From Bacillota bacterium (GTDB lineage Bacteria > Bacillota > Clostridia > Tissierellales > Tissierellaceae): DNA of 64,000 nucleotides. Shown piece after piece: positions 1 to 7,352 of the stretch. The notes under the pieces were generated by a model that was not told the DNA's origin, made no database searches, and saw nothing but the letters and a program-made list of their open reading frames with translations. A program made the translations under genes and the position numbers. Where the stretch lies: the NCBI GenBank assembly GCA_023388495.1, contig JAEWGC010000039.1, positions 124,001-188,000 on the forward strand, read 5' to 3'. The stretch's first letter is position 1. Every line of letters begins with the position of its first letter.

Positions 1-160
1 AATTTTTGGAAATAGAATATATGTAGATATAGAAATCTTTGTAGATTCAAATATTTCAGTAAAATCAGGTCATGATATCGCAGAAAAAGTTCATGATAAA
101 TTAGAGGGACAAATAAGTGATATTAAGCATTGTATGGTTCATATTGAACCCTTCCGATAA
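1..160 (+). CDS. Cation diffusion facilitator family transporter, C-terminal end (partial)
   Basis: The reading frame is open from the left edge (first full codon at base 2) to TAA at 158-160 and gives about 52 residues. It ends in VHIEPFR, which matches the end of the cytoplasmic ferredoxin-like domain of CDF transporters; GNRIYVDIEI and SGHDIAEKVHDKLE are also typical of that domain. In the family this domain dimerises and binds metal to gate export of Zn2+, Co2+, Fe2+ or Mn2+. The membrane part lies outside the window, so the metal cannot be inferred. No terminator follows clearly before the next promoter. Confidence 0.75.
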   Translation, partial: IFGNRIYVDIEIFVDSNISVKSGHDIAEKVHDKLEGQISDIKHCMVHIEPFR

Positions 161-198
161 TAGAAAGAAAATTTTGTAATCAATTTGTAATAATTTGG

Positions 199-227
199 TT
201 GCAGGATTTAATATAATAGAATATAAT
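199..227 (+). promoter_or_regulatory. Sigma-A type promoter of the NlpC/P60 gene
   Basis: TTGCAG at 199-204 and TATAAT at 222-227 are separated by 17 bases, and the gene starts about 40 bases downstream. This fits the vegetative consensus with a perfect -10 box. Confidence 0.6.
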
Positions 228-266
228 AGTGTTATATTTTAAATCTAATGCAAGGGAGTGTTCATA

Positions 267-1301
267 TTGTATAATAGAAAACACAAACTATCGGCAACAA
301 TTGTAAGTATATGTCTTATTGGTTTAATTGGATTTAAGGACACTGGTATATTTGTTAAGGAATATATTAGTACAAAGGAAGATGAGGTGCAGGTTGTATT
401 TAATAAGGAAGAAAACGTCAATATCCTCAGGGAAATGGATGAGACATATTTAATTGAAAAAGATGGTAACAGATATGAAGTACCTATGGATGCCTTAATA
501 AGGACAACTAAGAAGACCCAAAAATACATAGTGACAAAAAATACAGGTGTTTTAGACAAGCCAAATGGAAACACCATAAGATTATTAAATATAGATGAGA
601 TTGTACAAGCACTTAAATATGAAGAGGATTACGGATTGTTTAGTACAGAAGATGGTATCAATGGTTATGTAAATCTATCTGATGTTGAAGTTATAGAAGA
701 AAATACTGTTTCTTATGGAATTTCCAAAATTGACAAAGTTTTAAAAGGTGATAAGGCATTTTATACCTTAGTAAAAGGTGAGATAGTTGCTATAAAACAT
801 TTTCAAGAGGGTATCTATACCATTATAGATGAAAATGACAATGAGTTCAAAGTAAATGAAAAATACATAGAGCTAAGAAAAGGTAGGGAAAAAGTTTCTA
901 GAGGCAACGTATCTAGAAGAGCCACATCAGTTACTAAAGTAATTGAAGCCGCTTATAACGCTTTAGGTAAGCCATATGTATCTGGTGATACAGGAAAAAG
1001 AGGATACGACTGTTCGGGTCTTACATATTCAATATATTTAAATGTATTGGGTACAAAATTAAATAGGTCTTCTCGTGACCAAGTTAGAAATGGAGTGGAA
1101 GTAAAAAAATCTGATTTAATACCAGGAGATTTGGTGTTCTTTAGAACTAGTGGCAAGGGCATAGGGCACGTGGGCTTATATATTGGAGACAATAATATGA
1201 TACATGCATCTTCAGGTAGAAAAAAGGTTATGATTTCATCTTTAGATGAAGCATATTATAAAACAAGATATGTAACTGCCAGAAGAATTATAAATCATTA
1301 A
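267..1301 (+). CDS. NlpC/P60 (C40) peptidoglycan endopeptidase with N-terminal membrane anchor
   Basis: A secreted or membrane-anchored cysteine peptidase expected to cut D-Glu-diaminopimelate bonds in peptidoglycan stems. The first 20 residues after a basic start form a hydrophobic segment (signal or anchor). Residues about 75-210 look like SH3-type wall-binding repeats. The C-terminal 110 residues are the NlpC/P60 domain, with the catalytic Cys in YDCSGL (about residue 249), His in GHVGLY (about 301) and the third polar residue His in IHASS (about 313). I prefer the TTG start at 267, because AGGGAG at 253-258 then sits 8 bases upstream; a GTG at 258 overlaps that site. It is monocistronic, with its own promoter and terminator. 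Confidence 0.85.
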   Translation: MYNRKHKLSATIVSICLIGLIGFKDTGIFVKEYISTKEDEVQVVFNKEENVNILREMDETYLIEKDGNRYEVPMDALIRTTKKTQKYIVTKNTGVLDKPNGNTIRLLNIDEIVQALKYEEDYGLFSTEDGINGYVNLSDVEVIEENTVSYGISKIDKVLKGDKAFYTLVKGEIVAIKHFQEGIYTIIDENDNEFKVNEKYIELRKGREKVSRGNVSRRATSVTKVIEAAYNALGKPYVSGDTGKRGYDCSGLTYSIYLNVLGTKLNRSSRDQVRNGVEVKKSDLIPGDLVFFRTSGKGIGHVGLYIGDNNMIHASSGRKKVMISSLDEAYYKTRYVTARRIINH

Positions 1302-1307
1302 AGATAA

Positions 1308-1349
1308 AAATGCATTCAAGTACTATTCGAGTATTGGATGCATTTTTTT
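1308..1349 (+). terminator. Rho-independent terminator
   Basis: An ATGCATTCAAGTACT arm pairs imperfectly with AGTATTGGATGCAT, followed by a run of seven T. It closes the NlpC/P60 gene. Confidence 0.75.
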
Positions 1350-1396
1350 AATTTAAATAGTTAGTATTTCTCACCTTGTTAGAATAAAAGTTTAAG

Positions 1397-1425
1397 TTGT
1401 TTATACTTGGGTAATATGTTATACT
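1397..1425 (+). promoter_or_regulatory. Sigma-A type promoter of the antiporter gene
   Basis: TTGTTT at 1397-1402 and TATACT at 1420-1425 are spaced by 17 bases, about 50 bases before the start codon. Confidence 0.5.
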
Positions 1426-1475
1426 TTAAGTAACTTTTTTACATTTTTTTAAATACAAAAGGAGGATGGTCAAAA

Positions 1476-2969
1476 ATGATCGCATTATTAAAGCTATCAC
1501 CAGTATTGTTGTTAGCAGGACTTATGATGGTAAGCAATATTGAGGCCCTTAGCTTTCTAGGAATTAGTCTAGATATTTTAGTTATAGCCCCTATTGCAAC
1601 TGTTTATGCTGCAATAGTAGCTGCCTTAACTGAGAAGGTAAGGTTCAATGATATCGTTGATGCAGCGGTAGATAATGTTAAGGAAATGCAATTGGTATTT
1701 TTTATTCTTATGCTTGCCTATGCTATGGCAGAGGCGTTTATGTCAACAGGAGTCGGCGCAGCAATTATAAATATGGCATTAGGACTTGGAATTACAGGTA
1801 AGACAGTTGCAGTAACAGCTTTCGTTATTTCGGCTATTTTATCAATAGCTACTGGAACATCTTGGGGTACATTTGCAGCCTGTGCACCTATTTTCTTATG
1901 GTTAAGCCATATAGTAGGTGGAAATCCTGTTATTACTGTTGGAGCAATTGCAGGTGGAGCTTGCTTTGGTGACAATATAGGACTTATTTCAGATACTACG
2001 GTTGTAAGCTCTGGTATTCAAGGTGTAGAAGTAATACATAGAATCAGACATCAAGGTGTTTGGTCTGTTACATGTCTAGTAATAGCTGCAGTTTTATTCT
2101 TTACGGTTAGTTTAGGTTTACCAGGTGAAGTTGGTAGTGCGACAGAAGCAATAAATCAAATCCCAGAAGATGTATGGACAGTCCTTGCTGAGGAAAGGCC
2201 AGCAGCAGTAGATTTATTAAACCAAGTAAAGGAAGGGGTTCCATTCTATATGATTTTACCACTAATACTAGTATTAGTAGTTGCAATCAAGGGGATACCT
2301 ACATTAGCATGTTTAGGCCTTGGACTTATTTCTTCATATATTTTAGGTATGCTAGCAGGTACTGTTGAATCAACTTCTGCATTTTTAGACCTTATATATA
2401 CAGGATTCGAAGGTGCTGGTTCGTGGGTTATCATTATGATGATGTGGGTTGGAGCATTTGGTGGAGTAATGAATAAGATGAATGCATTTAAACCATTATC
2501 AGAGTTAGTCTCAAAGATGGTAAGAAATGTTAGACAATTAATGTTTGCTAATGGTCTACTGTCAATAATAGGTAATGCGGCATTAGCAGATGAAATGGCT
2601 CAAATAGTAACTATTGGACCAATAATTAAAGATTTAACAGATGAGAATGTGGAAGCGAGCCCAGAGGATATGTATAAGTTGAAATTAAGAAATGCGACAT
2701 TTTCTGATGCTCTAGGAGTATTCGGTTCACAACTTGTTCCATGGCATGTGTATATAGCATTTTTCACAGGAATAGCTACAGCTATATACCCGATACATGT
2801 GTTTACAGAATTAGATTTTATTAAATATAATTTTATGGCATTTGTAGCTGTAGGTTCAATATTGTTATTAACTTTAACTGGATTAGACAGAATTATTCCT
2901 TTCTTTGGGCTACCAGCGGAGCCGCAAGTTCAATTAAAGAAAAATTTAAACAAGACAAAGGCAAAATAA
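1476..2969 (+). CDS. Na+/H+ antiporter, NhaC family
   Basis: A 497-residue integral membrane protein with about 11-12 hydrophobic segments. TGTSWGT (about residue 128) and GDNIGLISDTT (about residue 166) are signature stretches of the NhaC/arginine-ornithine-antiporter-like superfamily. Family members exchange Na+ for H+, but some relatives exchange amino acids or dicarboxylates, so the substrate is open. The start ATG has AGGAGG at 1460-1465. It stands alone between a promoter and a strong terminator. In an amino-acid-fermenting anaerobe a sodium antiporter is plausible for energy coupling, but that is inference. Confidence 0.8.
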   Translation: MIALLKLSPVLLLAGLMMVSNIEALSFLGISLDILVIAPIATVYAAIVAALTEKVRFNDIVDAAVDNVKEMQLVFFILMLAYAMAEAFMSTGVGAAIINMALGLGITGKTVAVTAFVISAILSIATGTSWGTFAACAPIFLWLSHIVGGNPVITVGAIAGGACFGDNIGLISDTTVVSSGIQGVEVIHRIRHQGVWSVTCLVIAAVLFFTVSLGLPGEVGSATEAINQIPEDVWTVLAEERPAAVDLLNQVKEGVPFYMILPLILVLVVAIKGIPTLACLGLGLISSYILGMLAGTVESTSAFLDLIYTGFEGAGSWVIIMMMWVGAFGGVMNKMNAFKPLSELVSKMVRNVRQLMFANGLLSIIGNAALADEMAQIVTIGPIIKDLTDENVEASPEDMYKLKLRNATFSDALGVFGSQLVPWHVYIAFFTGIATAIYPIHVFTELDFIKYNFMAFVAVGSILLLTLTGLDRIIPFFGLPAEPQVQLKKNLNKTKAK

Positions 2970-2973
2970 TTAA

Positions 2974-3001
2974 AAAGCACCCATATTTGGGTGCTTTTTT
3001 G
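2974..3001 (+). terminator. Rho-independent terminator
   Basis: AGCACCC pairs with GGGTGCT around a 6-base loop and is followed by six T. It ends the antiporter transcript. Confidence 0.85.
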
Positions 3002-3010
3002 TGAGGGTTC

Positions 3011-3038
3011 TTGAATAAAAAGACTAATATGTTATAAT
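3011..3038 (+). promoter_or_regulatory. Sigma-A type promoter of the folD-like gene
   Basis: TTGAAT at 3011-3016 and TATAAT at 3033-3038 with a 16-base spacer. Confidence 0.5.
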
Positions 3039-3091
3039 TTGAATAGTCCTACAATTTAATTGTAGACAATAGATGAAAGAGGTGTTGTTAA

Positions 3092-3937
3092 ATGGCAGAG
3101 ATTTTAAAAGGAAATGTTGTGGCAGCTCAAATTAAGGAAAATATGAAGAAAGACATTGAAGAACTTGCTAAAATAGGAAAAGTACCTACTTTAGGTATTG
3201 TTAGACTAGGAAACAACCCCGATGATGTTTCCTATGAAAAGAGTATAATTAAAAATTGTGATACCATTGGAATAAGTTCCAAGGTTTTTGAAAGAAATGT
3301 AGATATGACAACAGAAGAATTGGTAGAATTGATGGAAGAGCTAAATGGGGATAACTCCATATCAGGAGTACTTGTATTTAGACCTTTACCAAAACATATC
3401 GATGAAGCAAGAATAAGAGAAGCCTTATCTCCTTCTAAGGACGTAGACTGTATGCACCCATTAAACTTAGCCAAGATATTTGAGGGAAATATGACTGGCT
3501 TTACACCTTGTACTCCAAAAGCAGCAATGGAAATATTATTATATAACAATGTACCATTAGAAGGTAAGAATGTAGTGGTTGTTAATAGATCAATGGTACT
3601 TGGAAAACCTTTAGCTATGATGCTACTTGAAAAAAATGCAACTGTGACTATTTGCCACTCTAGAACTAAAAACTTACATGAGATAACTAGTAAGGCTGAT
3701 ATAGTGGTTACAGCTCTAGGTAAGGCAAAGTTCTTTGATGCAAAATATTTTAATGAAAATTCAGTATGTATAGACGTAGGAGTTAGTTTAGATAATGAAG
3801 GAAAATTAAGTGGGGATATTGATTATCCAGTAGTATCTGAAATGGTTTCTATGATTACACCAGTTCCAGGTGGAGTTGGCGCAGTAACTACATCACTTCT
3901 TTTATCACATGTAGTTGAAGCCTGCAAGAGAATGTAG
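3092..3937 (+). CDS. folD: FolD-family methylenetetrahydrofolate dehydrogenase/cyclohydrolase, divergent
   Basis: A 281-residue protein with the two-domain FolD layout: catalytic domain to about residue 135, then an NAD(P)-binding domain with NRSMVLGKP (about 165-173) and the C-terminal PVPGGVGAVTTSLL. Canonical FolD interconverts methylene-, methenyl- and 10-formyl-THF. Gapless alignment to the usual Y-x3-K-x-K stretch puts Tyr at 48 but Ile at 52, where the catalytic Lys belongs; a Lys remains at 54. The QLPLP motif reads FRPLP, so the conserved Gln is Phe96. The Asp of DVDCMHP (119) is kept. This may be a clostridial subfamily with altered chemistry. It is monocistronic, flanked by terminators. 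Confidence 0.8.
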   Translation: MAEILKGNVVAAQIKENMKKDIEELAKIGKVPTLGIVRLGNNPDDVSYEKSIIKNCDTIGISSKVFERNVDMTTEELVELMEELNGDNSISGVLVFRPLPKHIDEARIREALSPSKDVDCMHPLNLAKIFEGNMTGFTPCTPKAAMEILLYNNVPLEGKNVVVVNRSMVLGKPLAMMLLEKNATVTICHSRTKNLHEITSKADIVVTALGKAKFFDAKYFNENSVCIDVGVSLDNEGKLSGDIDYPVVSEMVSMITPVPGGVGAVTTSLLLSHVVEACKRM

Positions 3938-3940
3938 GGA

Positions 3941-3969
3941 AAAAAAGAGTCTTTTTAGACTCTTTTTTT
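3941..3969 (+). terminator. Rho-independent terminator
   Basis: AAAGAGTC pairs with GACTCTTT around TTTTTA, followed by a T run, directly after the folD-like gene. Confidence 0.85.
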
Positions 3970-4002
3970 CATTTTAATACAAAAATAGTCAATATTCTTT
4001 GA

Positions 4003-4030
4003 AGGAGAAATAGCTACTTATATAGAATAT
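4003..4030 (+). promoter_or_regulatory. Sigma-H-like promoter of the spoIIA operon (candidate)
   Basis: AGGAGAAA at 4003-4010 and ATAGAATAT at 4022-4030 are separated by 11 bases. This fits the sigma-H pattern AGGANWWT-N11/12-RNNGAATWW with one mismatch. In Bacillus subtilis the spoIIA operon is transcribed by sigma-H with Spo0A~P, which supports the assignment. Confidence 0.5.
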
Positions 4031-4062
4031 ATAGATATGAAATTAAAGAGGAGGGGGATATT

Positions 4063-4398
4063 TTGTATCTATCAGTAGAAAAACACAAAAATAGTTTATT
4101 AGTACAGCTTAAAGGTGAATTAGATCATCATACTACTGAGAATGTAAGGGAAAAGATAGATCAACAATATTATGATCAGAGAATAAAAAACATAATATTG
4201 GATCTAAGGGGCTTGACTTTTATGGATAGCTCAGGTATTGGACTAATCATGGGAAGATATAGAAATTGTATTGATAAAAAAGGAAATGTTGCTATTGTTA
4301 GTGATAATTCTTATGTAGACAAGATTCTTAAAATGTCTGGATTACTTAAGATAATAAATGTATATCCAACAATTGAATCAGCGACTGAAAATTTATAA
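4063..4398 (+). CDS. spoIIAA: Anti-sigma F factor antagonist SpoIIAA
   Basis: A 111-residue STAS-domain protein. In its family it binds SpoIIAB and frees sigma-F in the forespore after SpoIIE removes its phosphate. The phosphorylation site is the second Ser of MDSSGIG (Ser57, equivalent to Ser58 of B. subtilis). The TTG start at 4063 follows a very strong AGAGGAGGGGG. It is the first gene of spoIIAA-spoIIAB-sigF, with 14 bases to the likely spoIIAB start, consistent with stoichiometric expression. Confidence 0.95.
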   Translation: MYLSVEKHKNSLLVQLKGELDHHTTENVREKIDQQYYDQRIKNIILDLRGLTFMDSSGIGLIMGRYRNCIDKKGNVAIVSDNSYVDKILKMSGLLKIINVYPTIESATENL

Positions 4399-4412
4399 GG
4401 GAGATGAAAATA

Positions 4413-4850
4413 GTGGAAAACAATTATATGAAATTAGAGTTCTTGAGTAAATCTAATAATGAGTCATTTGCAAGAGTCGTAGTAGCAGCATTTGCATCTC
4501 AACTTGATCCTACTTTAGAAGAATTGTCAGATATTAAAACTGCTGTATCAGAGGCAGTTACTAATGCTATTATACATGGATATGAATATGGAGAGGGTAT
4601 GGTAATCCTTGAATCTAGGATTCAAGGTAATAAAATAGAGATAGTAGTAAAAGATAATGGAATGGGAATTGCTGACGTAGATAAAGCTCGAGAGCCATTC
4701 TATACATCTAAACCAAACCTAGAAAGATCAGGGATGGGTTTTACAGTTATGGAAACTTTTATGGATAGTCTTGAGATAGAAAGCATTAAGGGTAAAGGTA
4801 CTACGGTAAAGATGACCAAAAGATTTGGAAGCCTTTCTAGTGAGGAGTAG
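4413..4850 (+). CDS. spoIIAB: Anti-sigma F factor / serine kinase SpoIIAB
   Basis: A 145-residue GHKL-type kinase that holds sigma-F inactive and phosphorylates SpoIIAA. VSEAVTNAIIHGYEY carries the N-box Asn, VKDNGMGI the G1 box, and SGMGFTVMETFMD the ATP lid with the second glycine motif. The beginning MENNYMKLEF aligns with the B. subtilis start, so GTG 4413 is preferred over ATG 4404, which directly abuts the AAGGGAG site. Middle gene of the spoIIA operon, 5 bases before sigF. Confidence 0.95.
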   Translation: MENNYMKLEFLSKSNNESFARVVVAAFASQLDPTLEELSDIKTAVSEAVTNAIIHGYEYGEGMVILESRIQGNKIEIVVKDNGMGIADVDKAREPFYTSKPNLERSGMGFTVMETFMDSLEIESIKGKGTTVKMTKRFGSLSSEE

Positions 4851-4855
4851 ATACT

Positions 4856-5614
4856 ATGAGCATGTGTAGTGAAACTAAGGCATTATTATCTCATGAAGAG
4901 ACTATGAAACTTATCAAAGAATCACAAAATGGTAACATGGAGGCAAGAGATATACTAGTATCCTATAATCTAGGATTGATTAGATCTGTTTTAAGAGGAT
5001 TTATGAATAGAGGATATGAGGTAGATGATTTATTTCAAATAGGGAGTATAGGATTACTTAAGGCTATTGACAAGTTTGATACTTCTTTTGATGTTAGATT
5101 TTCAACCTATGCAGTACCTATGATAATAGGAGAGATAAAGAGGTTCTTAAGAGATGATGGATTAGTCAAGGTAAGTAGGTCACTAAAGCAGACGGCCGCA
5201 AAGGCTAAGGGAGCCGAAGAAAAGCTCTTTATGGAACTTGGTAGAGAGCCCACTATCCAAGAAATATCTAATGAAATTCAAATGGATAAAGAAGATGTGG
5301 TAATGGCTTTAGAAGCTTCTTATCATCCGGAATATCTTTATGATGTTGTACATCAAAATGATGGTTCACCATTATATTTAATAGATAAAATCAGTAATGA
5401 GTCAGAAGATACTAGTGATTTAGTTGATAATATAGTATTAAAAGATATGTTAGCAAAATTGAAGCCAAGGGATAGACAAGTTATTATTCTAAGGTATTTT
5501 AGAGATAAGACCCAAACAGAAGTAGCAGATCAATTGGGTATATCTCAGGTTCAAGTTTCAAGAATAGAGAAAAAGATAATAGAAGAAATGAGGAAAAATT
5601 TAGCAAAGGCATAA
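4856..5614 (+). CDS. sigF: RNA polymerase forespore sigma factor SigF
   Basis: A 252-residue sigma-70 family protein, close to the usual 255. Region 2 shows DLFQIGSIGLLKAIDKFD and RFSTYAVPMIIGEIKRFLRDD, and region 4 shows RDRQVIILRYFRDKTQTEVADQLGISQVQVSRIEKK. It directs the first forespore-specific transcription. GAGGAG lies 8 bases before the ATG, inside the end of spoIIAB. The terminator hairpin overlaps its stop codon. Neighbours spoIIAA and spoIIAB make the identity near certain; the general region 2/4 match alone would also fit sigma-G. Confidence 0.95.
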   Translation: MSMCSETKALLSHEETMKLIKESQNGNMEARDILVSYNLGLIRSVLRGFMNRGYEVDDLFQIGSIGLLKAIDKFDTSFDVRFSTYAVPMIIGEIKRFLRDDGLVKVSRSLKQTAAKAKGAEEKLFMELGREPTIQEISNEIQMDKEDVVMALEASYHPEYLYDVVHQNDGSPLYLIDKISNESEDTSDLVDNIVLKDMLAKLKPRDRQVIILRYFRDKTQTEVADQLGISQVQVSRIEKKIIEEMRKNLAKA

Positions 5615-5629
5615 TATATGCCTTTTTTT
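5607..5629 (+). terminator. Rho-independent terminator of spoIIA
   Basis: GGCATA pairs with TATGCC around a 3-base loop, followed by seven T. The arm overlaps the last codons of sigF. Confidence 0.75.
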
Positions 5630-5658
5630 GTATTAAAAAACAATTCCAGTAGATAATA
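5630..5658 (+). promoter_or_regulatory. Sigma-G/sigma-F-like promoter of the spoVA operon (candidate)
   Basis: GTATT at 5630-5634, 17 bases, then GATAATA at 5652-5658. The forespore pattern is roughly GHATR-N17/18-CATNHTA, so the match is good except for the first -10 base. spoVA is sigma-G controlled in B. subtilis. The -35 begins at the end of the spoIIA terminator T run. Confidence 0.35.
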
Positions 5659-5679
5659 ATCTTAGAATGGGGTGATTAG

Positions 5680-5844
5680 ATGACATATAAATTAAACTAT
5701 AAAGGCGTAATTATTGCATTGACGATTGTCTTAGTTCTTACGGGAGCTCTTTTATGGTATAAAGAAGAAACTACTAATAAAGAGGCTCCAAAAAGAGCAC
5801 AATTTGTAGAAAATAATTTAGAGTGGAGCAAAATATATGGATAA
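5680..5844 (+). CDS. Small single-pass membrane protein heading the spoVA operon
   Basis: A 54-residue ORF with ATG at 5680 and a GGGGTGA ribosome-binding region just upstream. Residues about 9-26 form one hydrophobic helix, followed by WYKEE and a charged tail ending EWSKIYG. Its last eight bases overlap the start of spoVAA, which argues for translational coupling and for a real gene. I do not recognise the family. Position between sigF and spoVAA suggests forespore expression and perhaps a SpoVA accessory role; this is inference from context only. Confidence 0.6.
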   Translation: MTYKLNYKGVIIALTIVLVLTGALLWYKEETTNKEAPKRAQFVENNLEWSKIYG

Positions 5845-6457
5845 AGTAAAAGTATATATAGCAATAAATAAAAAAGCATGTATTGAGCCTGATAAGGATG
5901 TTTTAGTTAAAGATATTGGGGATGTCTATTGTCAAGATTCAAATATAAAAACGGGAATTGAGAAAGTTAGAGTTAAGAAAAAAAATGATGAAGAGGACTG
6001 GGATTATCTAACTGCCACTGACGTAGCGGAGAAGGTTTTGACAAAATATCCAAATATTGATTTGAGTTTATTGGGAGAAGTTGAGATGCTGCTAGAATAT
6101 AAATCTGAGGAAGAGAAAAAGCCATTTTTAGAGTTTCTCAAAGTTGCAGCAGTGTGTATATTAATATTTTTTGGTGCGAGTTTAGCCATTATAAATTTTC
6201 ATGAAGATGTAAATACTAGTAAGTCCATGAAAGAATTATACTATACTTTTACTGGGAAAAAAACGGATAATCCTTTACTGATGGTTATTCCTTATTCCTT
6301 TGGAATAGGTATAGGGGTTACTGTATTTTTTTCCAGAATACTTAGTTCAAGTAAGAGAAGAAGAAAAGAACCAGGACCTATGGAAATAGAATTATACTTA
6401 TATGATCAAGATATGGAACAGCAAATATTAAATGAGACTAAGAAAAACCAGTCATAG
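5837..6457 (+). CDS. spoVAA: Stage V sporulation protein AA
   Basis: A 206-residue protein: a soluble N-terminal domain of about 95 residues, then two hydrophobic segments (about 98-120 and 145-168), then a basic and acidic tail. This matches SpoVAA, a component of the SpoVA complex that moves dipicolinic acid into the forespore and out at germination. It is the first of five colinear spoVA genes. Most clostridial genomes known to me keep only spoVAC-AD-AE, so the presence of AA and AB makes this a fuller, Bacillus-like set. Confidence 0.85.
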   Translation: MDKVKVYIAINKKACIEPDKDVLVKDIGDVYCQDSNIKTGIEKVRVKKKNDEEDWDYLTATDVAEKVLTKYPNIDLSLLGEVEMLLEYKSEEEKKPFLEFLKVAAVCILIFFGASLAIINFHEDVNTSKSMKELYYTFTGKKTDNPLLMVIPYSFGIGIGVTVFFSRILSSSKRRRKEPGPMEIELYLYDQDMEQQILNETKKNQS

Positions 6458-6469
6458 GAGATGTTAAGT

Positions 6470-6895
6470 GTGGCTATAAAATTAATGATATTAATTTTAA
6501 TTTCATTTGGTGGCGGTATAACAGTGGGTACTGCAACAGCAGCTTTTATTACTATACTTGGAATAATTCCTAGATTAGCCCAGTTTTCAGGTACTAAAGG
6601 GAAAATTAAACTTTATGAAAAGGTTATAATAGTTTCCTTCATATTATCTATTATAGTATATTTTTCGGAAGTGACGTTAAAATTACCTAAATATCTCGTT
6701 ATACCTATTGGCTTAATTTATGGGACTTTTGTTGGGTTATTGTCTTCTGCCTTAGCAGAAGTATTAAATGTAATACCGTTATTATCTAAAAAGTTAAAAA
6801 TAAAAGATAATTTGAAATATGTTATATGGGCTATGTTAGGTGGTAAGGTAGGAGGAGCATTGTTATTCTGGATGTATCTTAATCAAAGGAGATGA
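6470..6895 (+). CDS. spoVAB: Stage V sporulation protein AB
   Basis: About 141 residues with four predicted membrane segments and glycine-rich turns (FGGGITVGTATAAF, GGKVGGALLFW), as in SpoVAB. The GTG at 6470 lies 9 bases from AGGAG, so it is preferred to ATG 6461, which touches that site. It lies between spoVAA and spoVAC with almost no gap. Expected to be part of the dipicolinate channel in the inner forespore membrane. Confidence 0.85.
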   Translation: MAIKLMILILISFGGGITVGTATAAFITILGIIPRLAQFSGTKGKIKLYEKVIIVSFILSIIVYFSEVTLKLPKYLVIPIGLIYGTFVGLLSSALAEVLNVIPLLSKKLKIKDNLKYVIWAMLGGKVGGALLFWMYLNQRR

Positions 6896-6899
6896 GTAA

Positions 6900-7349
6900 A
6901 TGGAAAATATGAATAAAAAGGACTATCAAAACTACGCAGAAAAAAAGGTACCAAAGCCTACCTATGTAAAAAATATAATACTTGCATTTTTAGTAGGTGG
7001 AGCTATATGTACATTAGGACAGATGATAAGAGTTTGGTTAATAAAAAAAGGATTAGATGAAAAGGCTGTTGCTTCTGGTACGGCTATTATATTAGTATTT
7101 TTTGGTGCTTTTCTTACAGGTCTTGGAGTATATGATAAGATTGGCAAGATTGGGGGCGCTGGGGCAGCTATACCTATTACAGGATTTTCTAATGCTATGG
7201 TAGCACCAGCCATGGAATTCAAAACGGAGGGACTTATATTTGGTGTAGCTGCAAAAATGTTTATTATAGCTGGACCTGTATTAGTCTATGGAGTAGGTAG
7301 TTCTATAGTTGTAGGCATATTACATTTATTGTTTATGAAGGGGAGATAA
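6900..7349 (+). CDS. spoVAC: Stage V sporulation protein AC
   Basis: A 149-residue membrane protein. PKPTYVKNIILAFLVGGAICTLGQ and the glycine-rich GGAGAAIPITGFSNAMVAPAMEFKTEG stretch are typical of SpoVAC, described in B. subtilis as a mechanosensitive-type channel subunit. It is paralogous to the downstream spoVAE product, which has the matching GGAGATVPIIGFGNALAQGAIEGAKT segment. AAAGGAGATGAG overlaps the spoVAB stop. Confidence 0.93.
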   Translation: MENMNKKDYQNYAEKKVPKPTYVKNIILAFLVGGAICTLGQMIRVWLIKKGLDEKAVASGTAIILVFFGAFLTGLGVYDKIGKIGGAGAAIPITGFSNAMVAPAMEFKTEGLIFGVAAKMFIIAGPVLVYGVGSSIVVGILHLLFMKGR

Positions 7350-7352
7350 TTG

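Noticed and set aside
953..1192. Minus-strand ORF of 79 codons inside the NlpC/P60 gene
   Set aside because: It is opposite a conserved catalytic domain, has no ribosome-binding site and resembles no protein.
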